Positions 36,722-46,581 are shown, counted from the first letter of the stretch. The stretch is DNA of 64,000 nt from Faecalibacterium taiwanense (GCF_036632915.2 NZ_CP155552.1:620001-684000); one strand, 5' to 3'. The notes: generated from the letters alone by a model not told the origin. A program made the numbers and translations.

Positions 36722-36990
36722 GTGATGTTGTCGATGCTGGCCCGCAGCTCGAAGTCGCCGGCCTGAGCGGTCAGAGCCTTCAGGTCGGAGTCACTGAGCT
36801 GCACGCGGGGCTCGTAGGTTTCCACGAGGAACTCCACGTCGGCGGCCAGATCGGTCGCAGCAGTTTCGCTCGGCTTGTCGATCAGCGTGCGGTCGATCCC
36901 TTTGATGCGCTCATAGGGCACCTCCCCGCGGATGGTCTTGAGGAGGTTCTGCACACAGATCTCGGGCGCTCCGTTGCCGGATGCTTTCAT
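36718..36990 (-). CDS. Baseplate wedge protein, gpW/gp25-like
   Basis: 90 aa, lysozyme-like baseplate wedge family: LLKTIRGEVPYERIKGID, a conserved pattern, and VEFLVETYEPRVQL. The gene order V-W-J-I fits. Confidence 0.8.
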   Translation of the reverse strand: MKASGNGAPEICVQNLLKTIRGEVPYERIKGIDRTLIDKPSETAATDLAADVEFLVETYEPRVQLSDSDLKALTAQAGDFELRASIDNIT

Positions 36991-37004
36991 GGGATCACCT
37001 CGCT

Positions 37005-37558
37005 TTACTTGAGCTGTGCGTTGTTGGGTTTCTTCGCAGCCTTGTCGCTGCTGGATGCTCCGACGGTGACGGCGCTCAGACGCCGACCGACGCCGCCAGA
37101 GGACGAGACGCCGGCCGCGGACGAACTCTTGCTCGAGCCGCCTGCGCTGGCCTTCTTGCTGCTGGCCTCCTCGGCGTATTCCGTCAGATTGATCGTGATC
37201 TTGCCCTTCAGGATCCGGCCGAGGTTGTCGAGTGTGGTGTCTGAGAGGCTGACGCCGGTGAGCTGAAGATTGGCCGGGCCGAAGCGCCGGCCGGCCAGAT
37301 AGAAGGGGCGTACTGCCCGACCAGCGACGTCCACGACTCGAACTCTCCCCGGGCGTCGCCGCCCACGGCAGACGCCAGATTGAAGTCGAAGCTCATGCTT
37401 TGCAGCTTGAGCGCCTTGGTCTTGGTGGCCGGGGATCCAGCCTTGTCGTCGCTGTTTTCTGTGTCGAGCTCGACGCTGGAGGAGACGCCATTCAGGGCGG
37501 CGATCCTCTGGCTGGAGACGCCCCACGTCTTGCCGTTCCATGATGCCATGACGGCCAT
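37005..37558 (-). CDS. Baseplate-region protein (frameshifted as sequenced)
   Basis: 184 aa after one base is added at 37305-37308. MAVMASWNGKTWGVSSQRIAAL opening, a beta domain with EFESWTSLVGQYAPF and GPANLQLTGVSLSD, then a Ser/Ala/Lys low-complexity tail. A similar small gene lies between the spike and W in other Clostridia myophages, with no assigned role. Confidence 0.65.
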
Positions 37559-37570
37559 GTCTATCCCTCC

Positions 37571-37980
37571 TTACTGCGGGCCAGAAGTGCCGCCTCCCAT
37601 GCTGTCGGTGTGGGTGTGGCCGGTCAGGCTGATGCCCGTGGCGGTCACGTCTGCCGACGGGACGCTGATGCCCTTGTCCTGCATCGTGAGCGCGCCCTTC
37701 TTGACGGTGATGTCGCCCGGGACGATGCCGTCCCACTCTCCGTCCATGCGGGAGAGGATGATGCCGGTGCCGTCCTCGAACATAGCATAGGCGACTTCTG
37801 TGCCGGGGTCAGGTTTCCCATCTCTCCGCGCAGATACCACGGGATCGTCAGCGGCCGTGTGACCATGCTGTCGGCGGTGCTTGGGAGCACTCTGGCCGTA
37901 GTTTTGTCGCCGTTCCTGTCGATCTTTCCCTCCACGCTGGAGATCTTGCCCTTCTGGATCATTTGGTTGTTGCTGTTCAT
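37571..37980 (-). CDS. Baseplate assembly protein V, spike (frameshifted as sequenced)
   Basis: P2 gpV-like, 136 aa after adding one base at 37805-37808. KGKISSVEGKIDRNGD in the OB-like N-terminus and the C-terminal spike end GHTHTDSMGGGTSGPQ, with the HxH metal site typical of the spike tip. The start overlaps the gpD stop (TGATG). Confidence 0.85.
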
Positions 37981-38900
37981 CAATATCCCTCCAGTGGCTT
38001 GCGGAGGTATAGCTTGCTCCGCGTCTTGACGTAGTCGTGCCGGATCCGGCTGATGAAGGCCGTGCCGTCCCACGACTTAACGCCTTCGGTCGCCAGCGTG
38101 ACCACAGAGCCCGCCGCATAGTCTCGCAGCAGCGAGCCCGTCCAGAGGGTGCCGACGGTCGCGTTTTTGTTGGCGTCCCGGAGGAGGCCCTTGGCGAAGC
38201 GGTCGGCCTCGCTCTGGTCAGTCATGCGGAAGGGTAGGATCCGGCGCAGCACCTTGTCGCCGCCGTTCGGGGCTGCGAAGGTGCCGGTCAGACCGCCGTT
38301 GACGGCTTCGGCCGAGCCGTAGGCGTTGGCGCCCTCGTCGCGGTACTCGAAGTCATTGGCCGGGGTGATGGTGATGGTGTCGACGGGCTGCTGGCTTTCC
38401 ATGTACGCCTCGTCGTAGACGACCAGCTTGCCGTCATACACCAGAAACGCCGCGCCCTCGAGGGTGCAACGGTTTTGAAAAAATGCGAAGTCTGCGAGGT
38501 TGTTCTGCTCAACGTAGTCGTAGGTCTGGTCGGTGATCCCGTAGGTCTCGAGCGTCAGGCCGTGGCGGCCGGCGATCTCCTGAGCCAGTTGCAGGAACTT
38601 GACCTTTTCCCACGATTTGCTCCGCTTATCCTTCGCAGACTGCGGGACGGAATAGGCCCGCAGGGTGATGATGCCGGACTCGGGGACGACGCTCTCGACG
38701 AACATTTTGCCCGTCTTGGCAGCGCCGTCCTCGATGGCGATGGTGTCGCCCTTCTTGGGGTTCCACGAGTCCCACAGCTCGCGGGTGTCGTTGAGCTTGA
38801 GCAGCAGCTCGTCGCTCTGCTTTTCGGCGTACATATCGTGATAGCAGCGGTGGACGCTGACGTCCGGGTAGATGTCGACGCCTTCGTATAGGATCTTCAC
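37980..38900 (-). CDS. Phage late control protein D, tail hub
   Basis: P2 gpD-like (baseplate hub), 306 aa: MKILYEGVDIYPDVSVHRC, DTIAIEDGAAKTG, LAQEIAGRHGLTLETYG, FFQNRCTLEGAAFLVYDG, and the gpD-typical end ILPFRMTDQSEADRFAKG, LRKPLEGY. In tails the hub joins the tube and spike. Confidence 0.88.
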   Translation of the reverse strand: MKILYEGVDIYPDVSVHRCYHDMYAEKQSDELLLKLNDTRELWDSWNPKKGDTIAIEDGAAKTGKMFVESVVPESGIITLRAYSVPQSAKDKRSKSWEKVKFLQLAQEIAGRHGLTLETYGITDQTYDYVEQNNLADFAFFQNRCTLEGAAFLVYDGKLVVYDEAYMESQQPVDTITITPANDFEYRDEGANAYGSAEAVNGGLTGTFAAPNGGDKVLRRILPFRMTDQSEADRFAKGLLRDANKNATVGTLWTGSLLRDYAAGSVVTLATEGVKSWDGTAFISRIRHDYVKTRSKLYLRKPLEGY

Positions 38901-38904
38901 GGCG

Positions 38905-39129
38905 TCACCTCCTCCACGGCGGCAGGGTCTCCGGCGTCTCCACGGTCTCGACGATCGGGATCCGCACAGCCTCGCCGCCCTCGAAGATCAGCACGTCGCT
39001 GAGGTCGGGGTTGGCCTCGATGATGGTGCTCGCCATGCGCTCCTCGTTATAGGCGACGAGCGCGATGCTGTCGAAGGTGTCGCCGCCCTGCGCCACATAA
39101 TCAATAAAGCCGACTGTCTGCTGTGACAT
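38905..39129 (-). CDS. Tail protein X (LysM-like)
   Basis: P2 gpX-like, 74 aa, with the LysM pattern GGDTFDSIALVAYNEERMASTIIEANP. Overlaps the tape measure gene by 29 bases. Confidence 0.85.
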   Translation of the reverse strand: MSQQTVGFIDYVAQGGDTFDSIALVAYNEERMASTIIEANPDLSDVLIFEGGEAVRIPIVETVETPETLPPWRR

Positions 39130-41476
39130 AGGCGCCGCCCTCCCTTCTGCTGAGTGCCTCGAGGATGAAGTCGATGAACTCCGGCTCGAGGTCGCGGAGC
39201 TTTCGGATCAGGGCGTCCTCGTCGGTGTCGCCCTCGACCTTGATCTGAGGTGAGAAGGACAGGCCGCTCAGGTCATAGACCACAGCCGTGCCCGATCCGC
39301 TGCTGATGGGCTCGTAGTCGGCCTCGCTGGATGCGCCCAGCATCCGGCCAGCCTCGGCCCAGTAGGACAGGTTTTGCGAGCGGTACGCAGGGTTGAAGCT
39401 GATGACCGCCTCGGTCGGATAGCGCGGATCCTCGCCCGCGATGGACGGGCCACTCGTGAAGCCGCCGGTCGCATAGCCGGAGACGTTGGCGCTGCCGCCG
39501 CCTCCACCTCCAAACAGGCCCGCGATCTTGCTGATGACGCCGGAGCCGAAGCTGACAATCTTCGATACCCAGCCGACGATCGTGCCGAGCACGCTTGCGA
39601 TGGGCTCCAGAATAGCCAGCAGGGGCGAGAGGAGCGGCATGATCGCATTGAGCAGGCTCACGACCGGGGGCAGCAGGGCCTCGATCAGTTGCATCAGCGG
39701 AGGCAGCAGCGGCATGATGACGCTGTTGACGATTTGCAGGGCAACCTCCAGCAGCGGGGTGATGACCGGCAGCAGCGCGGCGATCAGGTTCGCCAGCACA
39801 GGCAGCACAGTCGAGATGATCTGCGTCAGCATCGGGAGCACGGTGGCAAGGATGCTGGCGATCGGCGGTAGAATAGCCTGAACGATCTGCATGAGCGGCG
39901 GGAGTAGCTGCTGTGCGAGGTCGAGCAGAGGCGGCAGGAACGAGCCCACGAGCTGAGCCAGTAGTGGCAGGATGACGCTGTTGACGATTTGCAGGGCAAC
40001 CTCCAGCAGCGGGGTGATGACCGGCAGCAGCGCGGCGATCAGGTTCGCCAGCACAGGCAGCACAGTCGAGATGATCTGCGTCAGCATCGGGAGCACGGTG
40101 GCAAGGATGCTGGCGATCGGCGGTAGAATAGCCTGAACGATCTGCATGAGCGGCGGGAGTAGCTGCTGTGCGAGGTCGAGCAGAGGCGGCAGGAACGAGC
40201 CCACGAGCTGAGCCAGTAGTGGCAGGATGCCCGCAGCCAGCTCCGTGACCATCGGCATGACCTTCTTCAGGGTGTCGCCCATGCCGACGAGGAAGTCCTG
40301 CACAAACGGCATACAAGCGTTGAGCGTGTCGGTGATGACCGGGCTGATTTCCTCGAAGGTGTCGGTCAGGATTGGGGCCAGCGATGTCAGCGTGTTGGCG
40401 ATCATCGACGCCATAGGCAGTAGGGCCACTTCGGCCGACCTCTTGACCGCCTCGAAGGCAGAGCCGAGGTCGTTGTACTTGACGTCGTTGATCTGCTGGA
40501 GTGCGGCGGCGCCGTCATAGGCTGCGGTCTCGATGTCTCCGAGCACGGGCAGGATGCCCGCCTCCAGATCCTCGAACTGTGAGCCAAACAGTGCGACGCC
40601 GATCTCGTTGCGCTTGAGAGGATCCTCGAGCTTGTTCAGAGCCTCGACGGTGTCGAAAAATGCAGCCTGCGCGGTCTCGCCGCCGGCTGCAAAGGCCGCG
40701 AACATTTTGTCGGAGTTGAGGCCGAGGCCCTTGAAGGCTTCGGCGCTGCTGTCGCTGCCGTCTTTCGCTCTGATGTTGAACTCCTTGACGGCGTCGGCCA
40801 CTTTGTCGATGCTGAACAGGCCGGCGTCAGCGCCTTCCACGAGGGAGCCCATGAACTGGTCGGCGCTCAGGCCGAGGGCCGCAAACTGCGCCGAGTATTC
40901 GTTCAGGGTGTCGAGCAGGTCGCCGTTTTTGTCTGCGCCGTTCTGTGCGCCGGTGGCGATTAGGCCGTAGGCTTCTTCGGCGCTGATGTTGAAGTTTTTC
41001 ATCAGAGCCGAGGCGGCTCTGGCGCTTTCACTGATGTCGTAGTCGAAGGTGTCACGCAGCACGAAGCCGGCCGCGGTGGCCTGCTCCAGTGCTTCGCCGG
41101 CCAGATCGCTCGCTTTCTGCGTAGCGGCCAGCCCTTCGGCCACGTCGTTGAAGTCCTCACCGAGGTTCTGCGCGTAGATGTTTTTTACACTCTCGCCCAG
41201 CGCGTCCAGCTCGTCGCCGGTGGCGCCGGTAGATGCGGAGAGCTGGTTCATGGCTTTGTTGTAGTCGTCGCCCAGCTCTGCCAGATACTTCCCGGCCTCG
41301 ACGACCGCCTTGCCCGTCGCCACAGCGATGCCGCCCACGGCAGCACCGACGGCAACGGCCTTCCAGTTTACTTTGTCGAGGTGTCCCGCGACGTTGTCCA
41401 TCGCCTTCCCGAGGGATGGGTCGATGGTGCCGGCGAAGCTGACGACGGCCTGCATGATCTTGTTTTTGCCTGCCAT
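39101..41476 (-). CDS. Tail tape measure protein
   Basis: 791 aa, sets tail length and guides DNA exit. N-terminal TP901-type core (GLAATQKASDLAGEALEQAT, NFNISAEEAYGLIATGAQNG, DSSAEAFKGLGLN), then long Leu/Pro/Ile hydrophobic repeats and a C-terminal GGFTSGPSIAGEDPRYPTEA domain. An 85-residue segment (starting at LLAQLVGSFLPPLLDLAQQLL) is present twice in tandem. I choose ATG at 41476 with AGGAGGTGACACTG before it; the GTG nine bases upstream is inside that site. Confidence 0.92.
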   Translation of the reverse strand: MAGKNKIMQAVVSFAGTIDPSLGKAMDNVAGHLDKVNWKAVAVGAAVGGIAVATGKAVVEAGKYLAELGDDYNKAMNQLSASTGATGDELDALGESVKNIYAQNLGEDFNDVAEGLAATQKASDLAGEALEQATAAGFVLRDTFDYDISESARAASALMKNFNISAEEAYGLIATGAQNGADKNGDLLDTLNEYSAQFAALGLSADQFMGSLVEGADAGLFSIDKVADAVKEFNIRAKDGSDSSAEAFKGLGLNSDKMFAAFAAGGETAQAAFFDTVEALNKLEDPLKRNEIGVALFGSQFEDLEAGILPVLGDIETAAYDGAAALQQINDVKYNDLGSAFEAVKRSAEVALLPMASMIANTLTSLAPILTDTFEEISPVITDTLNACMPFVQDFLVGMGDTLKKVMPMVTELAAGILPLLAQLVGSFLPPLLDLAQQLLPPLMQIVQAILPPIASILATVLPMLTQIISTVLPVLANLIAALLPVITPLLEVALQIVNSVILPLLAQLVGSFLPPLLDLAQQLLPPLMQIVQAILPPIASILATVLPMLTQIISTVLPVLANLIAALLPVITPLLEVALQIVNSVIMPLLPPLMQLIEALLPPVVSLLNAIMPLLSPLLAILEPIASVLGTIVGWVSKIVSFGSGVISKIAGLFGGGGGGSANVSGYATGGFTSGPSIAGEDPRYPTEAVISFNPAYRSQNLSYWAEAGRMLGASSEADYEPISSGSGTAVVYDLSGLSFSPQIKVEGDTDEDALIRKLRDLEPEFIDFILEALSRREGGAYVTADSRLY

Positions 41477-41481
41477 CAGTG

Positions 41482-41996
41482 TCACCTCCTTCTGTATTTC
41501 CTGAAGTTATTCCGGGGCATTGAGGCGGCCTTGTCGCGTTGCCGCTTGGCCTCCTCGGCTGCCTCGTAGTATTCCATCAGGAAGTCGGTCAGGCGTTCCC
41601 GTCTGAGCTCGCCGACTGAGGTGTGGAAGGCTCGAGAGTAGTCTCGGACGAGCTCTCCGAGCCGCTTTCCTCGGATTGTGCCGCCGACCTCGCCGTAGTA
41701 AAATTTCGGCCGATCCTCATAAGCTCCATGACGTCGGGGCCGCTGATGCGCTCGAGGTCGCTGACGTCGATGTCGCTGTTGACGGCGACGATCGCCATCA
41801 TGGCGAGATAGGCGTGCAGGGAGTAGTCGAGCTCGCAGGCGCCGGCGCTGCCGCCGCCCTTGTTGGAGGTCGCGCGGAGCTTGCGGGCCTCAGCATCGGC
41901 AAACATTCCCACGGTGATCGCGTCGGTGTCATAGGTCAGAGTCTTGACCTTTTTGCCGTTGATGGTGATGGGGTTCTGGAGTGTCAGCTTTTCCAT
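41482..41996 (-). CDS. Tail assembly chaperone fusion made by -1 frameshift (E+E')
   Basis: 171 aa. The first 96 codons are the zero-frame gene; at AAATTTT (41700-41706) ribosomes slip back one base and read YYGEVGGTIRGKRLGELVRDY to MPRNNFRKYRRR, ending six bases before the tape measure start. P2 E/E' and lambda G/GT use the same device. The slippery heptamer is in the right frame (A AAT TTT), and the -1 extension is open for 75 codons, with a conserved tail-chaperone look. Frequency of slipping cannot be read from sequence. Confidence 0.82.
41589..41996 (-). CDS. Tail assembly chaperone, short form (E)
   Basis: 135 aa from the unshifted frame. MEKLTLQNPITINGKKVKTLTYD opening is that of the P2 gpE-like (Phage_TAC) family; after the slippery site it ends in a Ser/Glu-rich tail (SGSESSSETT). 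Precedes the tape measure, coats it before tail assembly in homologues. Confidence 0.87.
   Translation of the reverse strand: MEKLTLQNPITINGKKVKTLTYDTDAITVGMFADAEARKLRATSNKGGGSAGACELDYSLHAYLAMMAIVAVNSDIDVSDLERISGPDVMELMRIGRNFTTARSAAQSEESGSESSSETTLEPSTPQSASSDGNA
41700..41706 (-). promoter_or_regulatory. -1 ribosomal frameshift site AAATTTT
   Basis: Coding sense A-AAT-TTT fits the X-XXY-YYZ rule exactly and lies where the two chaperone frames overlap. No pseudoknot was modelled; GC-rich stems follow. Confidence 0.82.
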
Positions 41997-42018
41997 GTGT
42001 GTCTCCTTTCGATAAATA

Positions 42019-42046
42019 GAGGGCGCCGCCCGGAGGCGACGCCCTT
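42019..42046 (-). terminator. Hairpin after the tail tube gene
   Basis: AAGGGCG-TCG and CGCCCT-type arms around a GC-rich loop, with a short T-rich flank in the minus sense. May adjust the tube-to-chaperone ratio. Confidence 0.45.
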
Positions 42047-42050
42047 CTTG

Positions 42051-42563
42051 TTACAGGACGCTGCGGATGTCCTTGGCGTAGTCGACGCCGCCGACGCGCA
42101 TGATGGTGTTGAGCTGGTCGATCAGCCAGTATTCGTTGCCAGCGACGAAAAGCTGGTAGCGGCTGACGGCCAGCGCGATCTCGTTCTCGCTGGCGTTGCC
42201 GGGATCCACGCTCAGGCCGGGGATGCCCTTGGAGACGCAGCGGAGGAACGCCTTGCAGCCTTCGGTCTTGGTGGAGCCGTCGGAGAGCTTGACGTCCTGC
42301 GCCCAGCGGATCTCGATGGTCTTGCTCGTCAGCTTGACGAGGCTGCGCAGGCCGAGGTCAATGCCGATCTTAGTGATGGATGCCTCCATCGCCTCGATCT
42401 GGCCGGGCAGCGGCGCCGTGTAGGTTCCCATCGCCTTGAAGTCAGCCGTCACAAGGTTGACGGGAGGCAGGGCGATGGTCACGTCCTTGGCGGCGAGAAC
42501 GCCGTCCACATAGACGGTATCGGCGAGGATGGGGCCCTTCAGGTCGAGCCACAGATTTGCCAT
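42051..42563 (-). CDS. Major tail tube protein (FII-like)
   Basis: 170 aa, P2 gpFII-like: VTADFKAMGTYTAPLPGQIEAMEASI, KTIEIRWAQDVKLSDGST, CVSKGIPGLSV. Forms the inner tail tube. Shares ATGA with the sheath stop. Confidence 0.9.
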   Translation of the reverse strand: MANLWLDLKGPILADTVYVDGVLAAKDVTIALPPVNLVTADFKAMGTYTAPLPGQIEAMEASITKIGIDLGLRSLVKLTSKTIEIRWAQDVKLSDGSTKTEGCKAFLRCVSKGIPGLSVDPGNASENEIALAVSRYQLFVAGNEYWLIDQLNTIMRVGGVDYAKDIRSVL

Positions 42564-44073
42564 TACTCGTCACCTCCTTCGTAGTAGACGGAGAAGCCCG
42601 CGTCGGTGTAGGCGACGTAGACGCTCGCAGACTTGAGGGGCGGGGTCGGGGTGACGGCGATGTCCCAGCGGAAGTCGCCATTCATCACGTCGGTGGTGCT
42701 GTTCTCGCTCTCGAGGAACAGGATCACAGGGGATCCGAGCAGCGCGCCCATGCTGACATAGCCGTCGAGCTTCTCCTGCTCGCGGTTGATGATGCGATCC
42801 TTCAGTGCGCGGGTCATGGGCTCGTCGATCTCCGGGCTCCACTCGCGCTGGAAGTCGTTGGTGATGTGCATGAGCATCCGCATGGAGACGTCGAAGATCG
42901 CGCGAGGATCCACGTCTGCGCCGTAGGTGTAGGCAGCCGTATGGTCGCCCCACAGTACCCATTCGCCGCCCCATGCCACGGCGGTGCTGATGCCGTTCTG
43001 CGTCAGCTCCTTGCCGCTCTGCTGGTCGAAGCCGCGGTTTTTCGCGTTGGCGCCGAAATACTGCTTGATGACGGGGATCGCCTTGTTGCCGCAGGTCTCC
43101 ATCGGGACGCTGTTGTGGCTGAAGTCGGCACGCATGAGCTCGACCACGGCCAGCGTGCTCAGGTGGAACACGTTGCCGAGGTTGTCCACAGCCTGCGGCC
43201 AGTAGACCTTAGAGCGCTCGCCGGTGAAGGCGTTGGCCTTCTTCCATGCGATCGCCTTGGTGATCGTGTCGACCGCCTGCGCGGTGCTGTCCACGAGGGC
43301 AGGTCGGCCACGACGAAGGCGTCCCAGTGGCCGTTGATCTTCTTGCAGGTCGTCAGCATGGCGTTGTAGACGGCAGGGCTGTGACTCCAGCCGGGGGCCG
43401 CGATCAGATTGCAGACCGCGAACTGCTCGGGATAGAGCAGCGCGATCGCGCTCAGGCCGCTGTACTCGCCGGAGGAGGTGACGCCGCCGATGATGTCGCT
43501 GTCTGCGATCTCAGAGTCGTCCACCTCACTGAAGCTGGCCGTCAGGCTGCCGGCGAGCTGCGCGTCGTCCTTCAGGCTGGTGATGATGACCGTGCCCTTG
43601 GTGAAGTTATAGTCCACAGCGTAGTCGGTGCCCTCGACGTAGTTGCCGCTGTCATTCTTTGCGATGGTCAGGGTGTCGAGGATGATCTTGTCGCTGGCGA
43701 ACTCGGCGCGGCCGCCGGTGAAGGTGAGGGTCTTGGTAGTGGCCGTCTCCTTGCGGTGCTTGCCCGCGGAGGGGTCGATCACATTGATGACGTAGATCGG
43801 GCCGATGTTCCCGAGGGTGTTGTTGAAATGCGCGTACACGGCCTCGCACAGGGTAAAGGTGCCCCAGTCGGACGAGTAGCCGATCTTCTTCTGCGCGTCG
43901 ACCAGACTGGTGATCTTGATCGGCGCGTTGATGATGCCGGCCTTGCCGAAGTCGCGCACGAGGTTGACGGGTGCCGTGCCGATATAGACCGGCGTGGTGC
44001 CCGCCTGCACGGCGCTCTGTGCCACAGTCTCGCCGATGTGGCCGTAGGCGCCGTAGAGGTATTCGTTTGCCAT
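42563..44073 (-). CDS. Tail sheath protein (frameshifted as sequenced)
   Basis: P2 gpFI-like, 503 aa after one base is added to a run at 43297-43299. First frame MANEYLYGAYGHIGETVAQSAVQAGTTPVYIGTAPVN to HWDAFVVADLP; second frame LVDSTAQAV to the C-terminal sheath domain with RADFSHNSVPMETCGNKAI, WGGEWVLWGDHTAAYTYG, FDVSMRMLMHITNDF and LDGYVSMGALLG. Contracts to drive the tube into the cell. Confidence 0.92.
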
Positions 44074-44120
44074 CTGCTTATCCTCCTTTGCATGAAATTA
44101 GAGCAGCCGAGTGGCTGCCC

Positions 44121-44738
44121 TTAAAGCAGGTGTTGGTAGCTTTTCGGGTTGCGGGTCAGTGTCTCCTCGATGGAGAACTCAGCCCATGCAAACCAGTACG
44201 GGTAGAAGTCGGGGACGGCGTCTTGCTCCGTGACAGGGCCGAAGGTGATGCCCTTCTCCTTGATGACGCGGAGGTCGCCGAGGTACTCGGCGTTTTCAAT
44301 CAGCCGGAGAGCTGTGTCCACAAAATTCCATGCGTCACGCCAGCCCTCTCCGTTCTTCACGAAGTAGGAGGCCGCCGCCTCGTTGTATTGCTGGATGTAG
44401 GTGCCGCTGCCGTCGCCCTTCGGCTTGAAGATGTCGGGCCCGTGGTAGCCGGGATCCCACGCTGAGAAGCAGAGCCGGATCTTGATGTCTCGGGCACTCT
44501 GGAGCAGGTCGTCGTCGCCCTGAACGATCTGCACGCAGACCGACGGGATCGGCGCGGCGATGTTCGGGGGCGTCCTGTCCTTCGATGGTACGAAAAGCGA
44601 GAACGCGGCCGGGTTTACCAGCTTGTATGGGTAGGAGGCGTCCGTTGCGTTGTCGTCGGGGAGCTTCAGCTTGACCAGAGGGCAGACCTCGGCGGTCAGC
44701 CAGTCCCGGACGGTTTCGATGCTGTTGACGATGGACAT
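44121..44738 (-). CDS. Tail completion or terminator-like protein
   Basis: 205 aa, MSIVNSIETVRDWLTAEVC, RTPPNIAAPIPSVCVQIVQGD, DPGYHGPDIFKPKGDG. Sits between head-completion genes and the sheath, the place of tail terminators. AGGAGGTGCCCC precedes the ATG. Assigned by position and general build. Confidence 0.65.
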   Translation of the reverse strand: MSIVNSIETVRDWLTAEVCPLVKLKLPDDNATDASYPYKLVNPAAFSLFVPSKDRTPPNIAAPIPSVCVQIVQGDDDLLQSARDIKIRLCFSAWDPGYHGPDIFKPKGDGSGTYIQQYNEAAASYFVKNGEGWRDAWNFVDTALRLIENAEYLGDLRVIKEKGITFGPVTEQDAVPDFYPYWFAWAEFSIEETLTRNPKSYQHLL

Positions 44739-44748
44739 GGGGCACCTC

Positions 44749-45071
44749 CTACATGGTGACAGTCTGGCCGAGGGCCACGGTGGCGATCCCCATGTCCTCG
44801 CTCCAGTCGTTGACGATGTACTCGCGGCCGTCGACGTTGAGCCCTTCGCCCGCCGGGCGCCGAGCGGGCAGATCCTCGACCGCCGCATAAAGCAGCAGAG
44901 AGGACTCCGCGACGCTCAGCTCTTGCCCCCTTGGCGTTCCTTCAGGGCGTTGTCGTCCAGCACGGCGGCGATGGCTCTGCCTTCGACGGTGTGCTTCTCA
45001 CCGAACTCGTCGAGATTGAGAAACGTGTGCCGACGGTCAGCCTCGACCATCGCCTTGAAGCTGAAGGCCAT
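44749..45071 (-). CDS. Head-tail joining protein candidate (frameshifted as sequenced)
   Basis: 107 aa after one base is added to the GGGGG run (plus-strand CCCCC at 44926-44930). MAFSFKAMVEADRRHTFLNLDEFGEKHTVEG opens in one frame and ELSVAESSLLLYAAVEDLPAR, GREYIVNDWSEDMGIATVAL follows in the next. 'Y-V-D-W-ED-G' with a small beta barrel suggests a head-completion/stopper protein like gpFII of lambda. Starts on the stop of the next upstream gene (TGATG). Confidence 0.6.
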
Positions 45072-45489
45072 CAGACGGGATCGGCGGCGCCGATCTGAGG
45101 GGCTCCTCGTCGTCGGCGCCGTCATCAGGCTGCTCGGCCTTGGCGGCCTCGATGGCAGCGATGACGTCGGCCTTCTTGCGCATAGCAGAGGCGTCCACGC
45201 CATAGCGCGTGGCCACTTCCTTCAGCTCGTCGAGCTTCATGTCCTCGTTGTACTCAGGGGCCTCGTCGGCCGCGGTGTTGGTGCTGGCAGGCTCGTCGGC
45301 GTCGTCACTGGGAGCGGGTGCGGGCTGCTCGGCAGTCTCGCCCAGCTCGCCGATGTACTTGGCGACGCCTTCCTTCACCAGACGGGCCTCCAGCTCGTCG
45401 TCGAACTTCTGAGGGCCGTCTGCTTCAGTGATGGGGATCACCTTGCGGCCGTTATAGTAGCCGAAGGTGCCCTTGATGATCTGGATCAT
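45071..45489 (-). CDS. Head-region protein with SAP-like domain (frameshifted as sequenced)
   Basis: 139 aa when one base is added at 45099-45102; without it the end is a nonsense tail. N-terminal beta part (MIQIIKGTFGYYNGRKVIPI, KFDDELEARLVKEGVAKYI), an Asp/Glu/Pro linker, and a C-terminal Rho N/SAP-like helix pair (MKLDELKEVATRYGVDASAMRKKADVIAAIEA, in two parts). The mended stop overlaps the next ATG, which supports the repair. Confidence 0.65.
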
Positions 45490-45511
45490 GCTCTGCTCCT
45501 TTCTGCTGCGC

Positions 45512-46581
45512 TCAGTCCGTCAGGACGTCCGCAACGATGAACGGGTTCTTGTTGTTGGGGATCATCAGCGGGCGGCTGGAGATGGTCAGCGTGCGGCTGT
45601 TGCCTTCGGCGCTGCTCACATACTTCGGCACGCGGCGGCCGGCGTAGGTGTGGAACTCGCCGTCGCTCTGCTCGACCTGAGAGACGGCGCCGTAGGCGGT
45701 GCGGCCAGCGCCGGGAGCGGTAAGGACGCACTTGCCGGACGGGATGTAGAGCTTGTCGTTGCCCTCGTCGTCGGTGTAGGTCAGGTCGTAGGAGATGACG
45801 CTGATGATGCGGCCGAGGACGTTCAGGCGGGCCACGATGGCAGCGCCGTCAGGCAGCAGCTCAGGCTCCACGTTGCCGATCTCGATGCGGCGGTTGTCGA
45901 GGAGCTTCTGCACGGCTGCGTCGTTGATGATGGTGTCAGCCACGTCCGGGGAGCAGACCAGATCAGAAGCGCGGAGGCCGCGCTTGGTCAGCATACGGAT
46001 CATGGCCTCCAGATCCTTCAGGATCTTGCCGCCGGTGGCGTCCCACTTGGCCGTCGGGGTGTAGGTCGCGGGGTTGCTGGCCTCGGAGTAGAAACGGATC
46101 TCCATCTCGTCGGCCTTGTCGACGTCGTCGGCGATGTGCTTCATCACGCAGCCATTGGTCAGCATGGTCTCGGCGGCCATCGCTTCTTCGCGGTTGGTGA
46201 TGAGCTCACCCAGCTCGTCAGCGTCGCGCAGGATGAGGGTCTGCTGGCGCTGCTCAGGGGTGAGCTGAGAGTAGAGAGCCTCGCCGAAGCCGCGCTTGCG
46301 CAGCTCGTCGAGGGTCAGGACGCGACGGGGAGCCACGAAGGGCGGGGTGTAGCGTTCCATATTGTAGCCGGCGCGCAGGACGGTGACGCCGCCCTTGCGA
46401 GGGCCACGAAGGGCGCCAGCTTCTTGCTGCCGTCACGGAACTCGACGAGCACGTCGTCGGTGGCGAAGATGTCGCTCGCGTCGTTGGTGGGGAAGTAGCG
46501 GTCACGCAGGAAGGTCGCAGCAGGGGTGAGCTGCTGCACGGCCATGAGCAGCGTGTGGGTGTCGTAGAAGTTAAAAGGCAT
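45512..46581 (-). CDS. Major capsid protein, E family (frameshifted as sequenced)
   Basis: Lambda gpE-type capsid protein, 356 aa after one base is added at 46401-46403. LTPAATFLRDRYFP, LVEFRDGSKKLAPFVAP, YTPPFVAPRRVLTLDELRKRGFGE, AKWDATGGKILKDLEAMI are typical; C-terminus SKPLMIP-type end (SSRPLMIPNNKNPFIVADVL). Directly behind decoration protein and protease genes. Confidence 0.9.
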
